A stretch of DNA of 64,000 nt from Excoecaria cochinchinensis (Eukaryota; Streptophyta; Magnoliopsida; Malpighiales; Euphorbiaceae). Below, piece after piece: positions 1 to 10,886 of the stretch. Positions within the stretch are counted from its first letter, which is position 1. Each line of letters begins with the position of its first letter. The notes under the pieces were generated by a model that had not been told where the DNA came from, did not search any database, and saw only the letters and a program-made list of their open reading frames with translations. A program made the position numbers and the translations under genes. Location of the stretch: contig CANTUQ010000050.1 in NCBI GenBank assembly GCA_947683425.1, forward strand, positions 14,996,501 to 15,060,500. The letters run 5' to 3'.

Positions 1-2610
1 TCGTCGGGATCTGACGAATTTTCACGGATTTCCCTAGGGGTACCCCTAGGAAAAATCGCAAGAATCGAAAAATCGTAAAAAGTGGTGAAATTTTTGATGC
101 GAGTCCAACAATCCGGGAAAACTTGATTGGAATAGCTACTGGAAGCTTGCCGGTCACAACGCATCGAGAATCGGTCTCGTCGGGATCTCACGGATTTCCC
201 TAGGGGTACCCCTAGGGAAAATCGCTAGAATCGAAAAATCGTAAAAAGTGGTGAAATTTTGGATCCGAGTCCAACAATCCGGGAAAACTTGATTGGAATA
301 GCTACTGGAAGCTTGCCGGTCACAACGCATCGAGAATCGGCCTCGTCGGGATCTGATGAATTTTCACGGATTTCCCTAGGGGTACCCTAGGGAAAATCGC
401 CAGAATCGAAAAATCGTAAAAAGTGGTGAAATTTTGGATCCAAGTCCAACAATCCGGGAAAACTTGATTGGAATAGCTACTGGAAGCTTGCCGGTCACAA
501 CGCATCGAGAATCGGCCTCGTCGGGATCTCACGAATTTCCCTAGGGGTACCCCTAGGGAAAATCGCCAGAATCGAAAAATCGTAAAAAGTGGTGAAATTT
601 TGGATCCGAGTCCAACAATCCGGGAAAACTTGATTGGAATAGCTACTGGAAGCTTGCCGGTCACAACGCATCGAGAATCGGCCTCGTCGGGATCTGACGA
701 ATTTTCACAGATTTCCTTAGGGGTACCCCTAGGGAAAATCGCCAGAATCGAAATATCGTAAAAAGCGGTGAAATTTTTGATCCGAGTCCAACAATGCGGG
801 AAAACTTGATTGGAATAGCTACTGGAATCTTGCCGGTCACAACGATTCGAGAATCGGACTCCTCGGGATCTGATGAATTTTCACGGATTTCCCTAGGGGT
901 ACCCTAGGGAAAATCGCCAGAATCGAAAAATCGTAAAAAGTGGTGAAATTTTGGATCCGAGTCCAACAATCCAGGAAAACTTGATTGGAATAGCTACTAG
1001 AAGCTTGCCGGTCACAACGCATCGAGAATCGGCCTCGTCGGGATCTGACGAATTTTCACGGATTTCCCTAGGGGTACCCCTAGTGAAAATCGCCAGAATC
1101 GAAAAATCGTAAAAAGTGGTGAAATTTTGGATCCGAGTCCAACAATCCGGGAAAACTTGATTGGAATAGCTACTGGAAGCTTGCCGGTCACAACGCATCG
1201 AGAATCGGCCTCGTCGGGATCTGATGAATTTTCACGGATTTCCCTAGGGGTACCCTAGGGAAAATCGCCAGAATCGAAAAATCGTAAAAAGTGGTGAAAT
1301 TTTGGATCCGAGTCCAACAATCCGGGAAAACTTGATTGGAATAGCTACTGGAAGCTTGCCGGTCAATACGCATCAAGAATCGGCCTCGTCGGGATCTGAC
1401 GAATTTTCACGGATTTCCCTAGGGGTACCCCTAGGAAAAATCGCAAGAATCGAAAAATCGTAAAAAGTGGTGAAATTTTTGATGCGAGTCCAACAATCCG
1501 GGAAAACTTGATTGGAATAGCTACTGGAAGCTTGCCGGTCACAACGCATCGAGAATCGGTCTCGTCGGGATCTCACGGATTTCCCTAGGGGTACCCCTAG
1601 GGAAAATCGCTAGAATCGAAAAATCGTAAAAAGTGGTGAAATTTTGGATCCGAGTCCAACAATCCGGGAAAACTTGATTGGAATAGCTACTGGAAGCTTA
1701 CTGGTCACAACGCATCGAGAATCGGCCTCGTCGGGATCTGACGAATTTTCACGGATTTCCCTAGGGGTACCCCTAGGGAAAATCGCCAGAATCGAAAAAT
1801 CGTAAAAAGTGGTGAAATTTTGGATCCGAGTCCAACAATCCGGGAAAACTTGATTGGAATAACTACTGGAAGCTTGCCGGTCACAACGCATCGAGAATCG
1901 GCCTCGTCGGGATCTCACGGATTTCCCTAGGGGTACCCCTAGGGAAAATCGCCAGAATCGAAAAATCGTAAAAAGTGGTGAAATTTTGGATCCGAGTCCA
2001 ACAATCCGGGAAAACTTGATTGGAATAGCTACTGGAAGCTTGCCGGTCACAACGCATCGAGAATCGGCCTCGTCGGGATCTCACGGATTTCCCTAGGGGT
2101 ACCCCTAGTGAAAATCGCCAGAATCGAAAAATCGTAAAAAGTGGTGAAATTTTGTATCCGAGTCCAACAATCCGGGAAAACTTGATTGGAATAGCTACTG
2201 GAAGCTTGCCGGTCAATACGCATCGAGAATCGGCCTCGTCGGGATCTGACGAATTTTCACGGATTTCCCTAGGGGTACCCCTAAGGAAAATCGCAAGAAT
2301 CGAAAAATCGTAAAAAGTGGTGAAATTTTTGATGCGAGTCCAACAATCCGGGAAAACTTGGTTGGAATAGCTACTGGAAGCTTGCCGGTCACAACGCATC
2401 GAGAATCGGTCTCATCGGGATCTCACGGATTTCCCTAGGGGTACCCCTAGGGAAAATCGCCAGAATCGAAAAATCGTAAAAAGTGGTGAAATTTTGGATC
2501 CGAGTCCAACAATCCGGGAAAACTAGATTTGAATAGCTACTGGAAGCTTGCCGGTCACAACGCATCGAGAATCGGCCTCGTCGGGATTTGATGAATTTTC
2601 ACGGATTTCC

Positions 2611-5353
2611 CTAGGGGTACCCTAGGGAAAATCGCCAGAATTGAAATATCGTAAAAAGTGGTGAAAATTTGGATCCGAGTCCAACAGTCCGGGTAAACTT
2701 GATTGGAATAGCTACTGGAAGCTTGCCGGTCACAACGCATCGAGAATCGGCCTCGTCAGGATCTGACGAATTTTCACGGATTTCCCTAGGGGTACCCCTA
2801 GTGAAAATCGCCAGAATCGAAAAATCGTAAAAAGTGGTGAAATTTTGGATCCGAGTCCAACAATCCGGGAAAACTTGATTGGAATAGCTACTGGAAGCTT
2901 GCCGGTCACAACGCATCGAGAATCGGCCTCGTCGGGATCTGATGAATTTTCACGGATTTCCCTAGGGGTACCCTAGGGAAAATCGCCAGAATCGAAAAAT
3001 CGTAAAAAGTGGTGAAATTTTGGATCCGAGTCCAACAATCCGGGAAAACTTGATTGGAATAGCTACTGGAAGTTTGCCGGTCACAACGCATCGAGAATCG
3101 GCCTCGTCGGGATCTGACGAATTTTCACGGATTTCCCTAGGGGTACCCCTAGTGAAAATCGCCAGAATCGAAAAATCGTAAAAAGTGGTAATATTTTGGA
3201 TCCGAGTCCAACAATCCGGGAAAACTTGATTGGAATAGCTACTGGAAGCTTGCCGGTCACAACGCATCGAGAATCGGCCTCGTCGGGATCTGATGAATTT
3301 TCACGGATTTCCCTAGGGGTACCCTAGGGAAAATCGCCAGAATGAAAAATCGTAAAAAGTGGTGAAATTTTGGATCCGAGTCCAACAATCCGGGAAAACT
3401 TGATTGGAATAGCTACTAGAAGCTTGCCGGTCACAACGCATCGAGAATCGGCCTCCTCGGGATCTGATGAATTTTCACGGATTTCCCTAGGGGTACCCTA
3501 GGGAAAATCGCCAGAATGAAAAATCGTAAAAAGTGGTGAAATTTTGGATCCGAGTCCAACAATCCGGGAAAACTTGATTGGAATAGCTACTGGAAGCTTG
3601 CCGGTCAATACGCATCGAGAATCGGCCTCGTCGGGATCTGACGAATTTTCACGGATTTCCCTAGGGGTACCCCTAGGGAAAATCGCCAGAATCGAAATAT
3701 CGTAAAAAGCGGTGAAATTTTTGATCCGAGTCCAACAATACGGGAAAACTTGATTGGAATAGCTACTGGAAGCTTGCCGGTCACAACGCATCGAGAATCG
3801 GCCTCGTCGGGATCTGACGAATTTTCACGGATTTCCCTAGGGGTACCCCTAGTGAAAATCGCCAGAATCGAAAAATCGTAAAAAGTGGTGAAATTTTGGA
3901 TCCGAGTCCAACAATCCGGGAAATTTTGATTGGAATAGCTACTGGAAGCTTGCCGGTCACAACGCATCGAGAATCGGCCTCGTCGGGATCTCACGGATTT
4001 CCCTAGGGGTACCCCTCGGGAAAATCGCCAGAATCGAAAAATCGTAAAAAGTGGTGAAATTTTGGATCCGAGTCCAACAATCCGAGAAAACTTGATTGGA
4101 ATAGCTACTGGAAGCTTGCCGGTCACAACGCATCGAGAATCGGCCTCGTCGGGATCTGACGAATTTTCACGGATTTCCCTTTGGGTACCCCTAGTGAAAA
4201 TCGCCAGAATCGAAAAATCTTAAAAAGTGGTGAAATTTTGGATCCGAGTCCAACAATCCGGGAAAACTTGATTGGAATAGCTACTGGAAGCTTGCCGGTC
4301 AATACGCATCGAGAATCGGCCTCGTCGGGATCTGACGAATTTTCACGGATTTCCCTAGGGGTACCCCTAAGGAAAATCGCAAGAATCGAAAAATCGTAAA
4401 AAGTGGTGAAATTTTTGATGCGAGTCCAACAATCCGGGAAAACTTGATTGGAATAGCTACTGGAAGCTTGCCGGTCACAACGCATCGAGAATCGGTCTCG
4501 TCGGGATCTCACGGATTTCCCTAGGGGTACCCCTAGGGAAAATCGCCAGAATCGAAAAATCGTAAAAAGTGGTGAAATTTTGGATCCGAGTACAACAATC
4601 CGGGAAAACTTGATTGGAATAGCTACTGGAAGCTTGCCGGTCACAACGCATCGAGAATCGGCCTCGTCGGGATCTGATGAATTTTCACGGATTTCCCTAG
4701 GGGTACCCTAGGGAAAATCGCCAGAATCGAAAAATCGTAAAAAGTGGTGAAATTTTGGATCCGAGTCCAACAGTCCGGGAAAACTTGATTGGAATGGCTA
4801 CTGGAAGCTTGCCGGTCACAACGCATCGAGAATCGGCCTCGTCAGGATCTGACGAATTTTCACGGATTTCCCTAGGGGTACCCCTAGTGAAAATCGCCAG
4901 AATCGAAAAATCGTAAAAAGTGGTGAAATTTTGGATCCGAGTCCAACAATCCGGGAAAACTTGATTGGAATAGCTACTGGAAGCTTGCCGGTCACAACGC
5001 ATCTAGAATCGGCCTCGTCGGGATCTGATGAATTTTCACGGATTTCCCTAGGGGTACCCTAGGGAAAATCGCCAGAATCGAAAAATCGTAAAAAGTGGTG
5101 AAATTTTAGATCCGAGTCCAACAATCCGGGAAAACTTGATTGGAATAGCTACTGGAAGCTTGCCGGTCACAACGCATCGAGAATCGGCCTCGTCGGGATC
5201 TGACGAATTTTCACGGATTTCCCTAGGGGTACCCCTAGTGAAAATCGCCAGAATCGAAAAATCGTAAAAAGTGGTGAAATTTTGGATCCGAGTCCAACAA
5301 TCCGGGAAAACTTGATTGGAATAGCTACTGGAAGCTTGCCGGTCAATACGCAT
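2611..5353 (+). repeat. 351-bp dimer higher-order repeat, subfamily A
   Basis: A 175-bp monomer with the one-base centre deletion (GGGGTACCCTAGGG) is followed by a 176-bp monomer with CCCCTAGTGAAAATC. The pair repeats at 351 bp, for example 2611 to 2962 and 4697 to 5048. Other monomers, including the GATGCGAG type, interrupt the dimers, so the pattern is patchy and not a continuous HOR. Confidence 0.75.
4630..4804 (+). repeat. Reference 175-bp monomer, subfamily A palindrome-centre deletion
   Basis: AAGCTT spacing is 175 bp. One C is missing on the right of the palindrome centre (GGGGTACCCTAGGG), which leaves the dyad off-centre by one base. This class is common between about 360 and 5900 and alternates with 176-bp monomers to make 351-bp dimers. 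Confidence 0.9.
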
Positions 5354-6200
5354 CGAGAATCGGTCTCGTCGGGATCTGACGAATTTTCACGGATTTCCCT
5401 AGGGGTACGCCTAGGGAAAATCGCAAGAATCGAAAAATCGTAAAAAGTGGTGAAATTTTTGATGCGAGTCCAACAATCCAGGAAAACTTGATTGGAATAG
5501 CTACTGGAAGCTTGCCGGTCATAACGCATCGAGAATCGGTCTCGTCGGGATCTCACGGCTTTCCCTAGGGGTACACCTAGGGAAAATCGCCAGAATCGAA
5601 AAATCATAAAAAGTGGTGAAATTTTGGATCCGAGTCCAACAATCCGGGAAAACTTGATTGGAATAGCTACTGGAAGCTTGCCGATCACAACGCATCGAGA
5701 ATCGGCCTCGTCGGGATCTGACGAATTTTCAAGGATTTCCCTAGCGGTACCCCTAGGGAAAATCGCGAGAATCGAAAAATCGTAAAAAGCGGTGAAATTT
5801 TTGATCCGAGTCCAACAATGCGGGAAAACTTGATTGGAATAGCTACTGGAAGCTTGCCGGTCACAACGCATCGAGAATCGGCCTCGTCGGGATCTGATGA
5901 ATTTTCACGGATTTCCCTAGGGGTACCCTAGGGAAAATCGCCAGAATCGAAAAATCGTAAAAAGTGGTGAAATTTTAGATCCGAGTCCAACAATCCGGGA
6001 AAACTTGATTGGAATAGCTACAGGAAGCTTGCCGGTCACAACGCATCGAGAATCGGCCTCGTCGGGATCTGACGAATTTTCACGGATTTCCCTAGGGGTA
6101 CCCCTAGGGAAAATCGCCAGAATCGAAATATCGTAAAAAGCAGTGAAATTTTTTATCCGAGTCCAACAATACGGGAAAACTTGATTGGAATAGCTACTGG

Positions 6201-6376
6201 AAGCTTGCCGGTCACAACGCATCGAGAATCGGCCTCGTCGGGATCTGACGAATTTTCACGGATTTCCCTAGGGGTACCCCTAGGGAAAATCGCCAGAATC
6301 GAAAAATCGTAAAAAGTGGTGAAATTTTGGATCCGAGTCCAACAATCCGGGAAAACTTGATTGGAATAGCTACTGG
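6201..6376 (+). repeat. Reference 176-bp monomer, subfamily A
   Basis: AAGCTT to AAGCTT spacing is 176 bp. The unit carries all A-diagnostic states together with the intact palindrome, KpnI and BamHI sites. It is the A counterpart of the B reference and differs from it at the seven diagnostic transitions only, as far as I can see by eye. Confidence 0.92.
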
Positions 6377-6542
6377 AAGCTTGCCGGTCACAACGCATCG
6401 AGAATCGGCCTCGTCGGGATCTCACGGATTTCCCTAGGGGTACCCCTAGGGAAAATCGCCAGAATCGAAAAATCGTAAAAAGTGGTGAAATTTTGGATCC
6501 GAGTCCAACAATCCGAGAAAACTTGATTGGAATAGCTACTGG
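6377..6542 (+). repeat. Reference 166-bp monomer, subfamily A short form
   Basis: AAGCTT spacing is 166 bp. Compared with the preceding 176-bp monomer, ten bases (GACGAATTTT, or an equivalent register) are lost, giving GATCTCACGG. The deletion sits in the same place as the B-type 9-bp deletion but has different end points, so it is a separate event. Confidence 0.92.
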
Positions 6543-7854
6543 AAGCTTGCCGGTCACAACGCATCGAGAATCGGCCTCGTCGGGATCTGACGAATTTTCA
6601 CGGATTTCCCTAGGGGTACCCCTAGTGAAAATCGCCAGAATCGAAAAATCGTAAAAAGTGGTGAAATTTTGGATCCGAGTCCAACAATCCGGGAAAACTT
6701 GATTGGAATAGCTACTGGAAGCTTGCCGGTCACAACGCATTGATAATCGGCCTCGTCGGGATCTGACGAATTTTCACGGATTTCCCTAGGGGTACCCCTA
6801 GGGAAAATCGCCAGAATCGAAAAATCGTAAAAAGTGGTGAAATTTTGGATCCGAGTCCAACAATCCGGGAAAACTTGATTGGAATAGCTACTGGAAGCTT
6901 GCCGGTCACAACGCATCGATAATCGGCCTCGTCGGGATCTGACGAATTTTCACGGATTTCCCTAGGGGTACCCCAAGGGAAAATCGCCAGAATCGAAAAA
7001 TCGTAAAAAGTGTTGAAATTTTGGATCCGAGTCCAACAATCCGGGAAAACTTGATTGGAATAGCTACTGGAAACTTGCCGGTCACAACGCATCGAGAATC
7101 AGTCTCGTCGGGATCTCACGGATTTCCCTAGGGGTACCCCTAGGGAAAATCGCCAGAATCGAAAAATCGTAAAAAGTGGTGAAATTTTGGATCCGAGTCC
7201 AACAATCCGGTAAAACTTGATTGGAATAGCTACTGGAAGCTTGCCGGTCACAACGCATCGAGAATCGGCCTCATCGGGATCTGACGAATTTTCACGGATT
7301 TCCCTAGGGGTACCCCTAGGGAAAATCGCCAGAATCGAAAAATCGTAAAAAGTGTTGAAATTTTTGATCCGAGTCCCACAATCCGGGAAAACTTTATTGG
7401 AATAGCTACATGAAGCTTGCCGGTCACAACACATCGAGAATCAGCCTCGTCGGGATCTGACGAATTTTCACGGATTTCCCTAGGGGTACCCCTAAGGAAA
7501 ATCGCGAGAATCGAAAAATCGTAAAAAGTGGTGAAATTTTTGATGCGAGCCCAACAATCCGGGAAAACTTGATTGGAATAGCTACTGGAAGCTTGCCGGT
7601 CACAACGCATCGAGAATCGGCCTCATCGGGATCTGACGAATTTTCACGGATTTCCCTAGGGGTACCCCTAGGGAAAATCGCCAGAATCGAAAAATCGTAA
7701 AAAGTGTTGAAATTTTTGATCCGAGTCCCACAATCTGGGAAAACTTTATTGGAATAGCTACATGAAGCTTGCCGGTCACAACGCATCGAGAATCGGCCTC
7801 GTCGGGATCTGACGAATTTTCACGGATTTCCCTAGGGGTACCCCTAAGGAAAAT

Positions 7855-10530
7855 CGCAAGAATCGAAAAATCGTAAAAAGTGGTGAAATTTTTGATGCGA
7901 GTCCAACAATCCGGGAAAACTTGATTGGAATAGCTACTGGAAGCTTGCCGGTCACAACGCATCGAGAATCGGTCTCGTCGGGATCTCACGGATTTCCCTA
8001 GGGGTACCCCTAGGGAAAATCGCCAGAATCGAAAAATCGTAAAAAGTGGTGAAATTTTGGATCCGAGTACAACAATCCGGGAAAACTTGATTGGAATAGC
8101 TACTGGAAGCTTGCCGGTCACAACGCATCGAGAATCGGCCTCGTCGGGATCTGAAGAATTTTCACGGATTTCCCTACGGGTACCCTAGGGAAAATCGCCA
8201 GAATCGAAAAATCGTAAAAAGTGGTGAAATTTTGGATCCGAGTCCAACAGTCCGGGAAAACTTGATTGGAATGGCTACTGGAAGCTTGTCGGTCACAACG
8301 CATCGAGAATCGGCCTCGTCAGGATCTGACGAATTTTCACGGATTTCCCTAGGGGTACCCCTAGTGAAAATCGCCAGAATCGAAAAATCGTAAAAAGTGG
8401 TGAAATTTTTGATCCGAGTCCAACAATCCAGGAAAACTTGATTGGAATAGCTACTGGAAGCTTGCCGGTCTCAACGCATCGAGAATCGGCCTCAACGGGA
8501 TCTGACGAATTTTCACGGATTTCCCCCTAGGGAAAATCGCCAGAATCGAAAAATCGTAAAAAGTGTTGAAATTTTTGATCCGAGTCCCACAATCCGGGAA
8601 AACTTTATTGGAATAGCTACATGAAGCTTGCCGGTCACAACGCATCGAGAATCGGCCTCGTCGGGATCTGACGAATTTTCACGGATTTTCCTAGGGGTAC
8701 CCCTAAGGAAAATCGCAAGAATCGAAAAATCGTAAAAAGTGGTAAAATTTTTTATGCGAGTCCAACAATCCGGGAAAACTTGATTGGAATAGCTACTGGA
8801 AGCTTGCCGGTCACAACGCATCGAGAATCGGTCTCATCGGGATCTCACGGATTTCCCTAGGGGTACCCCTAGGGAAAATCGCCAGAATCGAAAAATCGTA
8901 AAAAGTGGTGAAATTTTGGATCCGAGTCCAACAATCCGGGAAAACATGATTGGAATAGCTACTGGAAGCTTGCCGGTCACAACACATCGAGAATCGGCCT
9001 CGTCGGGATCTGACGAATTTTCACGGATTTCCCTAGGGGTACCCCTAGGGAAAATCGCCAGAATCGAAAAATCGTAAAAAGTGGTGAAATTTTGGATCCA
9101 AGTCCAACAATCCGGGAAAACTTGATTGGAATAGCTACATGAAGCTTGCCGGTCATAACGCATCGAGAATCGGCCTCGTCGGGATCTCACGGATTTCCCT
9201 AGGGGTACCCCTAGGGAAAATCGCAAGAATCGAAAAATCGTAAAAAGTGGTGAAATTTTTGATGCGAGTCCAACAATCCGGGAAAACTTGATTGGAATAG
9301 CTACTGGAAGCTTGCCGGTCACAACGCATCGAGAATCGGTCTCGTCGGGATCTCACGGATTTCCCTAGGGGTACCCCTAGGGAAAATCGCCAGAATCGAA
9401 AAATCGTAAAAAGTGGTGAAATTTTGGATCCGAGTACAACAATCCGGGAAAACTTGATTGGAATAGCTACTGGAAGCTTGCCGGTCACAACGCATCGAGA
9501 ATCGGCCTCGTCGGGATCTGAAGAATTTTCACGGATTTCCCTACGGGTACCCTAGGGAAAATCGCCAGAATCGAAAAATCGTAAAAAGTGGTGAAATTTT
9601 GGATCCGAGTCCAACAGTCCGGGAAAACTTGATTGGAATGGCTACTGGAAGCTTGTCGGTCACAACGCATCGAGAATCGGCCTCGTCAGGATCTGACGAA
9701 TTTTCACGGATTTCCCTAGGGGTACCCCTAGTGAAAATCGCCAGAATCGAAAAATCGTAAAAAGTGGTGAAATTTTTGATCCGAGTCCAACAATCCAGGA
9801 AAACTTGATTGGAATAGCTACTGGAAGCTTGCCGGTCTCAACGCATCGAGAATCGGCCTCAACGGGATCTGACGAATTTTCACGGATTTCCCCCTAGGGA
9901 AAATCGCCAGAATCGAAAAATCGTAAAAAGTGTTGAAATTTTTGATCCGAGTCCCACAATCCGGGAAAACTTTATTGGAATAGCTACATGAAGCTTGCCG
10001 GTCACAACGCATCGAGAATCGGCCTCGTCGGGATCTGACGAATTTTCACGGATTTTCCTAGGGGTACCCCTAAGGAAAATCGCAAGAATCGAAAAATCGT
10101 AAAAAGTGGTAAAATTTTTTATGCGAGTCCAACAATCCGGGAAAACTTGATTGGAATAGCTACTGGAAGCTTGCCGGTCACAACGCATCGAGAATCGGTC
10201 TCATCGGGATCTCACGGATTTCCCTAGGGGTACCCCTAGGGAAAATCGCCAGAATCGAAAAATCGTAAAAAGTGGTGAAATTTTGGATCCGAGTCCAACA
10301 ATCCGGGAAAACATGATTGGAATAGCTACTGGAAGCTTGCCGGTCACAACACATCGAGAATCGGCCTCGTCGGGATCTGACGAATTTTCACGGATTTCCC
10401 TAGGGGTACCCCTAGGGAAAATCGCCAGAATCGAAAAATCGTAAAAAGTGGTGAAATTTTGGATCCGAGTCCAACAATCCGGGAAAACTTGATTGGAATA
10501 GCTACATGAAGCTTGCCGGTCATAACGCAT
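7855..10530 (+). repeat. 1,367-bp tandem block duplication, subfamily A
   Basis: The segment from about 7855 to 9163 recurs at +1,367 bp as about 9222 to 10530. Rare variants are shared at this exact offset: GATGCGAG at 7894 and 9261, TATGCGAG at 8753 and 10120, CTACGGGTACCC near 8174 and 9541, and the deleted palindrome at 8521 and 9888. One visible difference is GGATCCAAG in the first copy near 9094 against GGATCCGAG in the second. Confidence 0.9.
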
Positions 10531-10886
10531 CGAGAATCGGCCTCGTCGGGATCTCACGGATTTCCCTAGGGGTACCCCTAGGGAAAATCGCCAGAATCGA
10601 AAAATCGTAAAAAGTGGTGAAATTTTGGATCCGAGTCCAACAATCCGGGAAAACATGATTGGAATAGCTACTGGAAGCTTGCCGGTCACAACACATCGAG
10701 AATCGGCCTCGTCGGGATCTGACGAATTTTCACGGATTTCCCTAGGGGTACCCCTAGGGAAAATCGCCAGAATCGAAAAATCGTAAAAAGTGGTGAAATT
10801 TTGGATCCGAGTCCAACAATCCGGGAAAACTTGATTGGAATAGCTACATGAAGCTTGCCGGTCATAACGCATCGAGAATCGGCCTC
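10203..10886 (+). repeat. 342-bp dimer, two tandem copies, subfamily A
   Basis: A 166-bp monomer plus a 176-bp monomer form a 342-bp dimer. 10203-10544 is followed by 10545-10886 with the same private changes: AACATGATTGG, CAACACATCG and CTACATGAAGC. A third, diverged dimer follows from about 10887 and includes GGGGTACCACTAGGG. A related earlier copy lies at about 8836-9177. Confidence 0.85.

Larger units (their letters stand above)
1..10880 (+). repeat. A sub-block marked by GATGCGAG monomers
   Basis: A distinctive monomer variant with CGCAAGAATCG plus GATGCGAG replaces the usual CGCCAGAATCG and GATCCGAG, losing the BamHI site. It appears near 96, 1481, 2331, 4417, 5461, 7542, 7894, 8753 (as TATGCGAG), 9261 and 10120 (as TATGCGAG), and not after about 10.2 kb. 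Bases 1-345 closely match about 1386-1730 at an offset of 1,385 bp. The segment near 4123-4644 resembles 7600-8121 at an offset of 3,477 bp. These spacings show block copying with irregular loss and gain of monomers. Confidence 0.82.

Noticed and set aside
8451..8645. Possible foreign insertion where a monomer is abnormally short
   Set aside because: Inspection shows a simple 10-bp loss at the palindrome, with normal satellite on both sides and an identical copy 1,367 bp downstream.
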